Positions 44,190-54,093 of a stretch of 64,000 nt of DNA are shown in pieces. The first letter of the stretch is position 1; every line of letters begins with the position of its first letter. The stretch spans positions 868,001 to 932,000 of the forward strand of contig NZ_SGWV01000007.1 of the NCBI RefSeq assembly GCF_004216565.1. Direction: 5' to 3'. Position numbers and translations under genes: made by a program. Under the pieces are notes generated by a model. The model worked only from the letters and a program-made list of their open reading frames with translations. It had not been told where the DNA came from and did not search any database. The DNA is from Sphaerotilus mobilis (GTDB lineage Bacteria > Pseudomonadota > Gammaproteobacteria > Burkholderiales > Burkholderiaceae_C).

Positions 44190-45284
44190 ATGGCCACCAT
44201 CCACGACGTCGCGCAACTGGCCGGGGTCTCGATCAAGACCGTCTCGCGGGTCGTCAACCGCGAGCCCCGCATCAGCCCGGAGACCTTCGAGAAGGTCCAG
44301 CGCGCCATCACCCTGCTGGCCTACGAGCCGCACCGCGGCGCCCGGTTGATGCGTTCGGGCAAGTCCGGGCTGATTGGCTTCATCACCGGCCTGTTCAGCG
44401 ACATCGAGATCGCCAAGACCCGCGCCGGCCTGTCCGACCTGAACATCTTGCGGGGCGCCCAGATGGCCTGCAGCGCGGCCGGCAAGACGCTGCTGGCCGC
44501 CGACATGGGCACCGGCCGGGCGCGAGACCCGGAAGGTGTCGCCCGGCTGCTGAAGACCTTTGCCTCGCACCGCGTCGAGGGCGTGATCTACGCCGCGCCC
44601 TACCACCAGCAGGTGCTGCTGCCGCCGCCCAGCGACACGCCGCTGATGCTGGTGAACTGCTACGACCTGGACCGCACGCCCGCCGTCGTGCCCGACGACA
44701 GCCTGGGCCAGGCCCGCGTGGTCGACCACCTGGTCGGCCTGGGCCACCGCCGCATCGGCTACATCGGCATCGACGAGAACATGGTCGCCGGCCGGCTGCG
44801 CAAGTCGGCCTTTGTCGAGGCCTGCGCCCGCCACGGCCTGGACCCGCAGGACTGCCCCACGGCGGTCGGCTCGGCCTTGCAGGACACGGACCCCTTCATC
44901 CCCTTGCGGGCGGCCTTGCAGCAGGTGCTGGGCCGGCCCTTGCGCCCGACCGCCTTGTGCTTTGGCAACGACGTGATGGCGCTGCACGGCATGCGCGAAC
45001 TCGAAGCGCAGGGCATCCGCGTGCCGCAGGACATGGCCGTCATGGGCTATGACAACGACGAGGTCATCTGCGAGGTCACCCATCCGCGTCTGAGCACCGT
45101 CGTGCTGCCCTATTTCGAGATGGGCCAGATCGCGGTCCAGCGCCTGCTGGCCCTGATGGCCGGCGAGACCCCCACCTGCGCCACCGCTGCCGACGCCTGG
45201 CACCGCGTCGCGGGCGACGTGGTGATGCGTGATTCCGCCCAGCGCCTTGCCCCGATTTCCGCCGCCCGCCGACAGGCGGCCTGA
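44190..45284 (+). CDS. LacI-family transcriptional repressor of the sugar locus
   Basis: A 364-residue regulator. N-terminal LacI helix-turn-helix MATIHDVAQLAGVSIKTVSRVVN with hinge YEPHRGARLMRSGKS, then a periplasmic-binding-protein-like sugar domain (GFITGLFSDIEIAK, HRRIGYIGIDENMVAGR, LCFGNDVMALHGMRELEAQG, VMGYDNDEVICEVTHPRLST). It probably represses the divergent importer and the GH32 gene just downstream, using the operator at 43942-43957. Effector likely a fructoside or fructose derivative, inferred from neighbours. Confidence 0.9.
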   Translation: MATIHDVAQLAGVSIKTVSRVVNREPRISPETFEKVQRAITLLAYEPHRGARLMRSGKSGLIGFITGLFSDIEIAKTRAGLSDLNILRGAQMACSAAGKTLLAADMGTGRARDPEGVARLLKTFASHRVEGVIYAAPYHQQVLLPPPSDTPLMLVNCYDLDRTPAVVPDDSLGQARVVDHLVGLGHRRIGYIGIDENMVAGRLRKSAFVEACARHGLDPQDCPTAVGSALQDTDPFIPLRAALQQVLGRPLRPTALCFGNDVMALHGMRELEAQGIRVPQDMAVMGYDNDEVICEVTHPRLSTVVLPYFEMGQIAVQRLLALMAGETPTCATAADAWHRVAGDVVMRDSAQRLAPISAARRQAA

Positions 45285-45312
45285 CCGCAGCAGACCGCCG
45301 CCCCTCGGCCTG

Positions 45313-46779
45313 ATGCGCCCCCCCTCACTCCCCACGCCCATGCCAGCCGTCCCCGACCACCGCCCTGCCTACCACTTCACCGCCCCGTCGAACTGGATCA
45401 ACGACCCCAACGGCCTGGCCTTCCACGCTGGCCGCTACCACCTGAACTACCAGTACAACCCGAACGCGTCGAAGTGGGGCGACATCCACTGGGGCCATGC
45501 CAGCAGCGCCGATCTGGTGACCTGGCGCGACGAACCGATCAGCCTGGCACCCGTGCCCGGCCATGACGCGGGCGGCTGCTTCTCCGGCAGCTACGCGCTG
45601 GTCGACGGCCAGCCGACGATCTACTACACCGGCTACACGGCCGAGCGGCAGGTCCAGTGCGTGGCCACCAGCCCCGACCTGCAGCGCTGGACCCAGCAGC
45701 CCGGGCGCACCATCGTCACGCCGCCGGCCGGCGTCGAGGCGCACGACTTCCGCGACCCTTACGTGTTCCGCCACGACGGCCGCTGGTACATGGTGGTCGG
45801 CGCCTCGCTGGACCATGAACACGGCCAGGCCCTGCTCTACCGCAGCGACGACGGCGTCACCTGGGAACACCGTGGCGCGCTGTTCACCTCGCCCAGCGAC
45901 CGCTACGGCCGCATGTGGGAATGCCCGAACTTCTTCCCCATCGGCGACCGGTGGGTGCTGACGGTCTCGCTCTGGCTCGGCCTGGGCGTGCACGCCTTCG
46001 TCGGACGCTTCGAGCATGAACGTTTCGTGCCCGAGTGGGACGGCCCGCTCGATGTCGACGCCGGTGCCTTTGCCCACCTGACGATGCACGCACCGGACGG
46101 CCGCGCCCTGCAATGGGCCTGGATGAACGAGCAGCGCGACCAGGCCGACATCGACGCCGACGGCTGGGCCGGCGCTATGACCGTGCCGCGTGAGCTGTCC
46201 ATCGACGCCCATGGCCGCCTGAACCTGCGCCCGGTGGCCGAGATCTCCCAGCTGCGCCGCGACGCTGTCGCCCGCATCGCGACCGAGCGCCAGACCGGCA
46301 CGCACGCCAGCTTCAGCGGCTCAACGCTGGACATCGAGGCCCGCTGGACCGGGCGCGACCGCGGCAAGGTCGGCCTGAACCTGCTGACCTCGGCCGACGG
46401 CCGCGAAACCACCCGCATCGTCTACTGGCAGGACGCGCGGCGCTTGAGCATCGAGCGCGAGCGCAGCTCGCTCAGCCACGCGGTGCGGCGCCAGAACGTG
46501 CATGCCCACCTGGCGCTCGCGCCGGACGAGGCGCTGGACCTGCGCGTGCTGCTCGACCACAGCGTGCTGGAGGTCTACGCCAACGACAGGATCTGCCTGA
46601 GCACCCGCGTCTACCCGACCCTGCCCGACAGCGTGTCGGCCAGCGCCTTCAGCGACGGCCCGGCCACGCTGGCGCTGCAGGCGTGGACGATGGGCAGCAT
46701 CTTTGAGGGCGAGCGTCGCGAACTGATGCGGGGTGAATCTCCCGCTGTCCCGTCGATCCCGGAGGCGCCTCTCGGGTGA
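45313..46779 (+). CDS. GH32 beta-fructosidase (sucrose/fructan hydrolase)
   Basis: A glycoside hydrolase family 32 enzyme of about 488 residues with the three catalytic signatures: WINDPNG (nucleophile Asp), FRDPYVF (transition-state stabiliser) and WECPNFF (acid/base Glu), and a C-terminal beta-sandwich containing LRVLLDHSVLEVYAND. No signal peptide, so it acts in the cytoplasm on imported sugar such as sucrose or short fructans. Start is unsure: ATG at 45313 or 45340 (MPAVPDHRPAYHF); neither has a good ribosome site. It follows the LacI gene by 28 bases. Confidence 0.93.
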   Translation: MRPPSLPTPMPAVPDHRPAYHFTAPSNWINDPNGLAFHAGRYHLNYQYNPNASKWGDIHWGHASSADLVTWRDEPISLAPVPGHDAGGCFSGSYALVDGQPTIYYTGYTAERQVQCVATSPDLQRWTQQPGRTIVTPPAGVEAHDFRDPYVFRHDGRWYMVVGASLDHEHGQALLYRSDDGVTWEHRGALFTSPSDRYGRMWECPNFFPIGDRWVLTVSLWLGLGVHAFVGRFEHERFVPEWDGPLDVDAGAFAHLTMHAPDGRALQWAWMNEQRDQADIDADGWAGAMTVPRELSIDAHGRLNLRPVAEISQLRRDAVARIATERQTGTHASFSGSTLDIEARWTGRDRGKVGLNLLTSADGRETTRIVYWQDARRLSIERERSSLSHAVRRQNVHAHLALAPDEALDLRVLLDHSVLEVYANDRICLSTRVYPTLPDSVSASAFSDGPATLALQAWTMGSIFEGERRELMRGESPAVPSIPEAPLG

Positions 46780-46791
46780 CACTCCCGCCTC

Positions 46792-46807
46792 GCACCCGGT
46801 CGGGTGC
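46792..46807. terminator. Hairpin after the GH32 gene
   Basis: GCACCC-GGTC-GGGTGC, a perfect six-bp GC stem with a four-base loop, 13 bases after the GH32 stop codon. There is no T-run after it, so it could be a pausing or mRNA-end-protecting stem more than a classical intrinsic terminator. Confidence 0.35.
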
Positions 46808-46824
46808 CTGGCCAGCCTGGGACG

Positions 46825-47736
46825 ATGAACCTGCCTGACGACCTGCGGACCCGACTGCTCGACGCCCTCGACGGCTGCGGCCTGCTGGTCGCGCTGTTCG
46901 ACCCGGACGACGTGCTGCGTCACGCCAACGCCACCTACCGCGCCACCTTCCTGCCGGACGTGGCGCTGCCGCTGGCCTTCGGCGACGTGCTGCGCCACGG
47001 TCACCGCCACGGCATCGGGGTGCGCATCAGCAGCGGCGACGTCGAGGCCTTCCTGAGCGACATCCTGAGCCGCCGCCGCAGCCTGCCGATCCGTTCGGTC
47101 ACCACCGATCTGGTCGACGGCCGCTGGATCATGTTCACCGAAACCCTGCGGGACGACGGCTGGATGCTCACCGTCGGCACCGACATCTCCACCCTCAAGC
47201 AGACCGAGGCCGACATCTCGCGCCGCCACCAGCAGGCCGTGCTGGCGTCGCAGACCGATGGCCTGACGGGCCTGAGCAACCGCAACCGGGTGCTGCAACT
47301 CGCTCAGGCCGCGCTGGACCACGCCACGGCCACCACCACCCCGGTCAGCCTGGCGCTCATCGACCTCGACCACTTCAAGTCGGTCAACGACCAGCACGGC
47401 CACCTCGAAGGCGACCGCGTGCTCAGGGCGTTCGCCGAGGTCTGCCGCCACAAGCTGCGCCCGGACGATGCCTTCGGCCGCATGGGCGGCGAGGAATTCC
47501 TGCTCGTCATGCGTGGCCTGAGCGCCGCCCGCGGCTACGCCGTCATGCAACGCCTGCGCCGCGACCTGGCCCGCAGCTGGGACGACGCCCGCGAGCCCAT
47601 CCGCGGCGTCACCTTCTCCTGCGGCATCACCCAGGCACGTCCCGGCGAAACCCTGGACGAGGCCCTGCAACGCGCCGACGAGGCGCTCTACGCCGCCAAG
47701 CGGGCGGGTCGGGATCGGTGCGTGAGTGGGGGGTGA
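46825..47736 (+). CDS. PAS-GGEEF diguanylate cyclase
   Basis: A 303-residue cytoplasmic protein: one PAS domain (about residues 12-125, with LFDPDDVLRHANATYRATF) and a GGDEF-family domain with LTGLSNRNR, ALIDLDHFKSVNDQHGHLEGD and active-site GGEEF. The I-site RPDD lies five residues before GGEEF, so product inhibition is expected. The ATG at 46825 is preferred to the GTG at 46804 that falls inside the hairpin. Converges with the lipoprotein gene. Not obviously part of the sugar regulon. Confidence 0.88.
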   Translation: MNLPDDLRTRLLDALDGCGLLVALFDPDDVLRHANATYRATFLPDVALPLAFGDVLRHGHRHGIGVRISSGDVEAFLSDILSRRRSLPIRSVTTDLVDGRWIMFTETLRDDGWMLTVGTDISTLKQTEADISRRHQQAVLASQTDGLTGLSNRNRVLQLAQAALDHATATTTPVSLALIDLDHFKSVNDQHGHLEGDRVLRAFAEVCRHKLRPDDAFGRMGGEEFLLVMRGLSAARGYAVMQRLRRDLARSWDDAREPIRGVTFSCGITQARPGETLDEALQRADEALYAAKRAGRDRCVSGG

Positions 47737-47808
47737 GCGGGGGGCAAGCAAGACCCGTCGCAAGCGCTCGAACGGAACGCCTGCGAAGGGATCCGCCCGT
47801 GCCCGTGG

Positions 47809-48888
47809 TCAGATCGCCAGCGCGTTGACCAGGCTGTCGTGCGCGGCCTTGTTCATCCGGATGTGGAACGGCAAGGTGGTGATCCGATCGGCCACCGTGG
47901 CACCCGCCGGATTCGACACGTGGTAGCTCCCACCGATGGCCTGACCGTCACGAATCAGTGCACCCGTGTAGACATTGCCGCTGAGTTCGAAATAGATGCG
48001 GTATTGCAGCGTTGAACTCAGCGTGGCAGACACCGGCCGGGGCGCCGTGGCGACCCAGATCGGAACCCCGCCAACCGTGCTGATCGCGCCATCCGCGAGC
48101 AGGTAGGTCCGACCATCGCTGTTGGAGACCAGTCCGGTCGTCAAGGCGGCATTGAGCGTCGTGGCGGTGCGACAGGGCGTGATGCTGGCGCCGGTGGTCG
48201 CCGTCGTGCAATCGAAGGCGTTGTAGCGATCACCCACGTTGCTGGCGCTGAACTTGATGTACGCCGCGCCAGACAGATAGGTCGCCGTCCCGGAGAGCAC
48301 AGCGGGGTTCGCGAACAAGGAGTTGTGCCATTGCGCCAGATCGGTGGGCGATGTCACCACCGTTCCCGTCAGGTTGACGCGGCTGTAGCCCTGGCGACGC
48401 TGGCTGTAGGCGACCGTCACGGCGTCGTCTGCCAAGGTGTCCACCTGGACGTCGTTGCCGACATAGCTCACGCGCAGAGAACCCAATTGACCTGGCACCA
48501 CGAGGATCTGGCCGTTCTTGAGCACCCGCGTCGGCGTGGGCAACACATTGACCAAGTTGCTTGTGACGTCCGTCGACGCACTTTGCTGAGCGGTCTGAGC
48601 ACCATTCGACAAGGGCGATGCCGCCAGCAGGAAATGGTCTGACGCCAGGTAGTTCGTGCCGGAAACCTGCGCGCCCGTCAGGTTGAGGTTCCAGCGCATC
48701 TGGTAGCTGCGTTGCGTCGATGAGAGGACCAGCGATTCGAAAACCGACTGGTCCGCACTGAGGGTTGTCGGTGTCGGTGTCGGAGCAGGCGTCTGCGTCG
48801 ACGCACCGCTGTCGCCCCCGCCCCCGCAGGCGCTGAGGGTCAGGGCGGCGAACGTCGTCGCAATGGCTTGCCAATGGCATCGATTCAT
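47809..48888 (-). CDS. Hypothetical lipoprotein, unknown function
   Basis: A 359-residue protein with a lipoprotein signal: MNRCHWQAIATTFAALTLSA followed by Cys (lipobox LSAC) and a GGGGDSG linker, then a Thr/Pro-rich stretch. The mature part is beta-rich with many small polar residues (for instance YLASDHFLLAASPLSNG, IYFELSGNVYTGALI) and three cysteines in one region (FDCTTATTGASITPC). I do not recognise a family. Base composition and codon choice are visibly lower in GC than the genes on either side, suggesting recent acquisition. Start fixed by the signal peptide. Confidence 0.75.
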   Translation of the reverse strand: MNRCHWQAIATTFAALTLSACGGGGDSGASTQTPAPTPTPTTLSADQSVFESLVLSSTQRSYQMRWNLNLTGAQVSGTNYLASDHFLLAASPLSNGAQTAQQSASTDVTSNLVNVLPTPTRVLKNGQILVVPGQLGSLRVSYVGNDVQVDTLADDAVTVAYSQRRQGYSRVNLTGTVVTSPTDLAQWHNSLFANPAVLSGTATYLSGAAYIKFSASNVGDRYNAFDCTTATTGASITPCRTATTLNAALTTGLVSNSDGRTYLLADGAISTVGGVPIWVATAPRPVSATLSSTLQYRIYFELSGNVYTGALIRDGQAIGGSYHVSNPAGATVADRITTLPFHIRMNKAAHDSLVNALAI

Positions 48889-49021
48889 GGGGTCTCCGGG
48901 TAGGTCGTTGGAAGTGCTTGCGCCTGGCGCAAAAAAAACGATAACAACATCCAATGACCGATCGGCCGAACCCGCGGTGTCCGCAGGCTGGCCCCGAGTG
49001 GCCACCGATCCACGAACAGGC

Positions 49022-52000
49022 TCACCGCTCGATCAACACGCTCACCAGCCCATACGGCCCATACGCCACCGCATCGATTGCCTGCCCGCCGTCCACCGGC
49101 AGGCCGCGCAGGTCGACCAGGCTGGCGCGCCAGCCTTCGGCCAGTTGCAGGCGGGTGCTGCCACGGCGGCCGAGCGTTTCGTTCAGGCGCAGGACCCAGC
49201 GGCCGGGGGACAGCGGTTGGGCCCAGACCGGTTGCAAGGTCTCGCCACCGTCGAGGCCGAGCAGACCGGCGGCTGCCGTGCTGCCGTTGGCCACCGGCAG
49301 GGGCGGCGTGTCGATCAGGTCGGCCCAGGCGGCGGCCTGGTCGTTGCGCGGGGCGTCGGCGCGGTGCAGGCCGATGGCGAGTTCGATCTCGTGTGCGCCC
49401 AGGTCCGAATACGACGCGCCGGGGTCGCGCCGCATGGCCTGCGGATGCGAGATCGGCGTGCCGCCCATCACCGCGTCGCTGCAGGTCACGGCCGCGCTGC
49501 GCACCAGGCTCAGGCCCAGCGTGCCGTCGCGGCAGGTCCAGCCGAACTTGGCCTGGCTGACGACGAACAGGCCTTCGTGTTCGGTCTCGTCGGCCACCGC
49601 CGCCCAGCGGCTGGCGGGCACTTCCCACTTGGCCTCGTCGGCCTGTTCGCCTGGCACCTGGCTGCGCAGCACGCTGCCGAAGGGCGCGGCATAGCGGGCC
49701 TGGCGGCCGGCGTAGGCGGTCGGGAAGACCAGCTTGAGCAGGCGCTCGGGCCGGCGCCAGTCCAGTTCGATGCGCAGGCGCAGCGCGCTGGCGCCGGCCT
49801 CGAGCGTGTAGTGCAGCGTCGCCTCGCCGTCCTCGCCGAGCGAGCGAGCGCAGCTCAGCGTGGCCGCGCCGGCGTTGTCTTGGGTCAGCGTGATGCGGGC
49901 ATCGCCGGTCACCGCCTCGCCCAGCGACAGGGTCTGGCGGTCGATGTCCCAGGCCTCGAACAGATGGGGCTGGTCGGGGTAGGCGATCAGCTCGCACAGC
50001 GGCGCGCGCAAGGCCAGATCGACGCCGTCGACGCGCAGCGCGGCGATGCGGCCGGCGCGGTCGAAGCGGGCGATGACGCGGCCGTTGTCGAGCGTGGCCA
50101 TGGCATCCAGACGGGCGACGACCGGTGCCAGCGGCGTGCGCGGCAGGTCGGCCAGCGTCGCGGCGGCCAAGGGCGGCAAGGTGACGGCGTCTGTGCCGAT
50201 CCGATGCTGGCGTGCGCGCGGCAAGGGGTTGAACAGCGCAGCGGCCCGGTCGGCGCCGACAGGCTCATGCGATGAGCCAGCCAGCTCGGTCTGCGCCGCC
50301 ACGCCGGCCTGTTGCGTGATCGCGGCGAGTTCGGCCCGCGCCTCGACATAGACCTCGTGGATCGAGCTGCCCGGGATGTAGTCATGGAACTGGGCGAACA
50401 CGACGCGCCGCCAGACCGCCTCGTCGATCGGGCCGGCGCCCGTCGCGCAGCGCACCGCCTCGTGGACCTGCAGCGCACGTTCGGCCTGGCGCAGACCCAG
50501 CTTGACGGCGGCATGGGTCGTGTAGGTGCCGCGGTGGTATTCGAGGTAGAGCTCGCCCTGGTAGGTCGGCAGCTGGGCGCGGCGTGCCTGGAGGCGGTCG
50601 AAGAACGGTTCGATGTTGCCCCAGCGGGCGCGCGGCAGGCCGGCCAGATCGGCGTAGCGGCGGGCCCGTTCGAGCATCGCCTCGGTGGTGCCGCCGCCGC
50701 CGTCGCCGTAGCCGGTGGGCGCGAGGAACTCGTCGTGCACATCGCTCTGGCGGTGCTCGCGGGCGTTGGTGTCGAGGTGGGTCGCCTCGGCGGTCTGGTT
50801 GTATCCGAGCTTGCAGCCCAGGTGGGTGACGACCTCCGAGCCGTCGTGGCCGCGCCAGACGAAGCTGGTGTGCGGGAAGGCCGAGATGGCGCTCCAGGAC
50901 AGCTTGGTCGTGTAGAAGTAGTCGACGCCGCACTGCTTCATGATCTGCGGCAGGCAGGGCGTGTAGCCGAACACGTCGGGCAGCCAGAGCACCCGCGCCG
51001 GGCTGCCGCGCAGGGCCTCGAAGCGGCGTTGGCCGATCAGGAAGCTGCGCGCCAGCGCCTCGCCGCAGGCCAGCACGGTGTCGGACTCGACCTCGGTCGC
51101 GCCGGTGGCATCCCACTGGCCGCTGGCCAGGCGCTCGCGCACGGCGGCCATGATCTCGGGCGAGCGGCGTTCGACCGCCTCGTAGCTGGCCGGCTGGCTG
51201 TAGCCGAAGCGGAACTCGGGGTAGCGCGCCATCAGCCGGTTGGCGATGGCGAAGGTGCGCACCGCCTTGAACTCGCCCACCACCTCCGGCCAGAGCCAGA
51301 CCAGATCCAGGTGGGCATGGCCGGTCAGCACCGCGTTCAGGGCGGTCGGACCGGCCTTCAGGCCGGCATAGGCCTGCGCGGCCCGCGCCCGGCCGGCGTC
51401 GACGCCGTCGGCCTGATAGGCGTCGATGACGGCGTCGATCTCGCGCAGCAGGCGGCGCAGCAGCGGGTCGATCGGGCCCAGCACCGGCCGGGTGCCGAAG
51501 CCCTGGAAGTTCTGCGCGCCGTCGGCGCCGTATTCACGCCGCAGCAGCAGGCGCATCAGGTCGTCGAGGGCGGCCAGGTCGTGGAACAGCGCCCAGGTCG
51601 CGTCGTCGCGTTGCAGCAGGCGCGCGCCCGCGAGCCTGGAGCCGGCCGCGTCCAGTCCGGTCGCACCCTCGATCCAGATGCCGGTCTGGCAGGCCACGGC
51701 CTCGATCCAGACCTCGTGCGGCCCGGCCGGCAAGGGCGCGTGGTGATGCACCGGGTCGAAGCCGTAGTAGGGCAGACCGTCCACGTAGAGCGTTGCCTCG
51801 GCCTGGTCGTCCCAGGCCAGGTAGAGGTCATCACGGGCCTGCGCGGCCGCGTCCAGCGTCAGGCGGAACCAGCGCTGGTCCCACAGGCGACCCCAGTGTT
51901 CGGGCAGGGTGGTGACCGGCGCCAGCGCCTCATGCCGGGCCTGCGCCCACGGCCGGTGTTCGGCTTGCGCCTGGCTGGCCTCGATCGTCACCGTGCCAGC

Positions 52001-52087
52001 TGGCCGCCAGATGCGATCCCTCAGGCGTGCGAGGACGGCGTGGGCACGGGCGGGGACCAGTTGCAGCAGCGGGGAAGACGGGAGCAT
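49022..52087 (-). CDS. GH38 alpha-mannosidase
   Basis: A 1021-residue cytoplasmic glycoside hydrolase family 38 enzyme. Zinc-binding motif TGHAHLDLVWLWP (residues 255-267), catalytic nucleophile Asp371 in WLPDVFGYTPCLPQIMK, a middle helical domain (GTYTTHAAVKLGLRQAERAL) and C-terminal beta domains typical of GH38. It would trim alpha-mannosides, for example from mannan or glycoprotein-derived oligosaccharides. No signal peptide; start at 52087 (MLPSSPLL) preferred to an upstream in-frame ATG at 52216 that overlaps the sheath gene end. No mannose-uptake genes adjoin it, and its neighbours are unrelated. Confidence 0.92.
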   Translation of the reverse strand: MLPSSPLLQLVPARAHAVLARLRDRIWRPAGTVTIEASQAQAEHRPWAQARHEALAPVTTLPEHWGRLWDQRWFRLTLDAAAQARDDLYLAWDDQAEATLYVDGLPYYGFDPVHHHAPLPAGPHEVWIEAVACQTGIWIEGATGLDAAGSRLAGARLLQRDDATWALFHDLAALDDLMRLLLRREYGADGAQNFQGFGTRPVLGPIDPLLRRLLREIDAVIDAYQADGVDAGRARAAQAYAGLKAGPTALNAVLTGHAHLDLVWLWPEVVGEFKAVRTFAIANRLMARYPEFRFGYSQPASYEAVERRSPEIMAAVRERLASGQWDATGATEVESDTVLACGEALARSFLIGQRRFEALRGSPARVLWLPDVFGYTPCLPQIMKQCGVDYFYTTKLSWSAISAFPHTSFVWRGHDGSEVVTHLGCKLGYNQTAEATHLDTNAREHRQSDVHDEFLAPTGYGDGGGGTTEAMLERARRYADLAGLPRARWGNIEPFFDRLQARRAQLPTYQGELYLEYHRGTYTTHAAVKLGLRQAERALQVHEAVRCATGAGPIDEAVWRRVVFAQFHDYIPGSSIHEVYVEARAELAAITQQAGVAAQTELAGSSHEPVGADRAAALFNPLPRARQHRIGTDAVTLPPLAAATLADLPRTPLAPVVARLDAMATLDNGRVIARFDRAGRIAALRVDGVDLALRAPLCELIAYPDQPHLFEAWDIDRQTLSLGEAVTGDARITLTQDNAGAATLSCARSLGEDGEATLHYTLEAGASALRLRIELDWRRPERLLKLVFPTAYAGRQARYAAPFGSVLRSQVPGEQADEAKWEVPASRWAAVADETEHEGLFVVSQAKFGWTCRDGTLGLSLVRSAAVTCSDAVMGGTPISHPQAMRRDPGASYSDLGAHEIELAIGLHRADAPRNDQAAAWADLIDTPPLPVANGSTAAAGLLGLDGGETLQPVWAQPLSPGRWVLRLNETLGRRGSTRLQLAEGWRASLVDLRGLPVDGGQAIDAVAYGPYGLVSVLIER

Positions 52088-52212
52088 CGGACGGACCTGC
52101 GGAGGTGGAGCCAAGAATGGTCCGCAGTTGACACGAGCGCCCGCTGCCGCAAGGGCCGGGAAGACCCGAGGGCTTGGCAACGTGGGGAGGTGAACAGGAC
52201 GTGGCCGCCCGA

Positions 52213-53913
52213 TCAAGCCGTCCCTGCCGTCCGGGCACTGACCTGGAAGACCATGAACTCCGCCGGCCGGATCGGCGCCACCCCGATCAGGCAGACCAGC
52301 CGACCCGCGTCGAGGTCGGCCTGGGTCATCGTGCTGCGGTCGCAGCGCACAAAGAAGGCTTGCTCGGCCTGCAGGCCCTGCAACATGCCCTGGCGCCAGA
52401 CGGTCAGCAGGAAGTCTTCCAGCGCTCCGCGGACCCTGGACCAGAGCGCGTCGCCGTGGGTCTCGAACACGGTCCAGCCGATGCTGGCCTCGATCGAGCG
52501 CTGCAGCCAGCCGATGCTGCGCACGACGCTGAGATAGCGGTCCTGCGGGTCTGAGGCGAGCGTGCGGGCGCCCCAGACCTGGCGGCCGCGTATGCCCAGG
52601 TCGCGCAAGGTGTTGACGCCGGCGGCGTTGAGCCGCTCCAGCTCGGCCTTGGACAAGGTCAGCGCCAGACCCGTGACGCTGCCGGGCAGCGCGCCGGCCG
52701 GGGATTTCCAGACGCCGCTGGCTGCGTCGACCCGGGCGATCAGGCCGGCAACAAATCCGGACGGCGGCAGGCGCAGTGCCTGGCCGGTCCTGGGGTCGGC
52801 CACCTGCACCCAGGGGTGGTAGAGCGCCGCACAGCGGGCATCGAAGCGGGCCCGCAGTGCCTGCACCTCGGCCGTCGACGCAGCCGGCGCGGCGTCCAGC
52901 AGCGCGACGCGGAAGCGGTGCCGCTGGGCATGCGCCACCAGCAGGTCGAGCACGGCCGGCGCGTCGGCGGGCATCGGCGCAGACGGCTCGCCCGAGACCG
53001 GCGCGGTGCAGCCGGGCGCGGCCACCAGCGTGAGGTCCTCGATCGCGTCCAGGCTGGCGATGCCGGCCGGGCCGGCGAATTCGGCCAGTCCCGGGCGCAG
53101 GCCGTCGTGGCCGCCGGTCAACGCGAGGTCCACCACCACGCCACTGGCCCAGTGGGCGGCATCCGCCAGATCAACGCCCAGCGGCGCCGCCAGCTCCCGC
53201 AGCAGCGCCTGGGCATCGGGACGGCCATGCCAGCCGATGACGACCGGCAGGGCATCGGCCGCCGGCCGCGCACCGGCGGGCTCGAACAGCCAGCGCCTGC
53301 CATCGGCCGGCGCGGCGGCGGGGTCCACGCCCAGGTCGGTCCAGTGGCCCAGGACCTGACCGTCCGCAGCGGTCACGAGCAGGTCGGCGCGGGTCTGCGC
53401 CCACGCTGCGGGCAGGACCTGGCCGTCGGGCTGGCGCAGGCCGTTGCGCAGCGTCAAGCGCACGCCGAGGTTGCCGCTGCGGCCGGGATGTTGGGCGCGC
53501 CAGGTCACGCCGCCCCAGACCTGTCGGGCGATGCCATCGGGCGAGGCACCGGCCGCCGTGGCCGCCGGGTCAGGCCGGAAGACCCGGGCGATGTGCAGGC
53601 GCCGGCCACCGTCGGCGAAGAACGCTCGCGCCGCGTGCCAGAGGTGATGGGGCATCACCTGCCCGCCGAAGTCCAGCGGCCGGCCGTCGCCGTGCAGGCG
53701 CTCGAACTCGCCCAGACTGGTCAGCGCCACCGGCACCCCGCCGAGCGGACCGCCATGTGTCGGACCGCCATGTGTCGGACCGACAAAGCCAGCGACCGTG
53801 CTGGGCACGCCCACGATGGCCGGCGTCCGGTTCGCGATCTCCTCGATGAAGACGCCGGGGGCGAGGAAGGACGTGCCGGGCTTGCCGGCGGCAACGGGAA
53901 CGCGGGTGGGCAT
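52213..53913 (-). CDS. Contractile phage-tail-like sheath protein (orphan)
   Basis: A 566-residue member of the phage tail sheath/contractile injection system sheath family. The N-terminus has the family opening SFLAPGVFIEEIANRTPAI and VAGFVG; the C-terminal core is complete: LRDLGIRGRQVWGARTLASD, RSIEASIGWTVFETHGDALW, FFVRCDRSTMTQADLDAGRL and GVAPIRPAEFMVFQV. Sheath subunits contract to drive an inner tube through a target membrane. A tube, baseplate, tape-measure or ATPase gene is not seen within this window. A 15-bp repeat near 53735-53775 encodes GPTHGGPTHGGP. Ribosome site AGGAGA lies 6 bases before the ATG at 53913. Confidence 0.9.
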   Translation of the reverse strand: MPTRVPVAAGKPGTSFLAPGVFIEEIANRTPAIVGVPSTVAGFVGPTHGGPTHGGPLGGVPVALTSLGEFERLHGDGRPLDFGGQVMPHHLWHAARAFFADGGRRLHIARVFRPDPAATAAGASPDGIARQVWGGVTWRAQHPGRSGNLGVRLTLRNGLRQPDGQVLPAAWAQTRADLLVTAADGQVLGHWTDLGVDPAAAPADGRRWLFEPAGARPAADALPVVIGWHGRPDAQALLRELAAPLGVDLADAAHWASGVVVDLALTGGHDGLRPGLAEFAGPAGIASLDAIEDLTLVAAPGCTAPVSGEPSAPMPADAPAVLDLLVAHAQRHRFRVALLDAAPAASTAEVQALRARFDARCAALYHPWVQVADPRTGQALRLPPSGFVAGLIARVDAASGVWKSPAGALPGSVTGLALTLSKAELERLNAAGVNTLRDLGIRGRQVWGARTLASDPQDRYLSVVRSIGWLQRSIEASIGWTVFETHGDALWSRVRGALEDFLLTVWRQGMLQGLQAEQAFFVRCDRSTMTQADLDAGRLVCLIGVAPIRPAEFMVFQVSARTAGTA

Positions 53914-54093
53914 GGGCGATCTCCTGGGCGCCGGGACAGGCGCGTGGCGATCTTGCCCGCGTCGGCCCGCAGGTCGCCCGCGAGCGGTCTTGACGTCGTC
54001 CACAAGCTGCACACCGTCACGTTCGCCGCCGTCTTGACGGTGCTTGCACGAGGATCCGGACGATTTTGTCGCTTGGGTTTATACGATCAGCGG

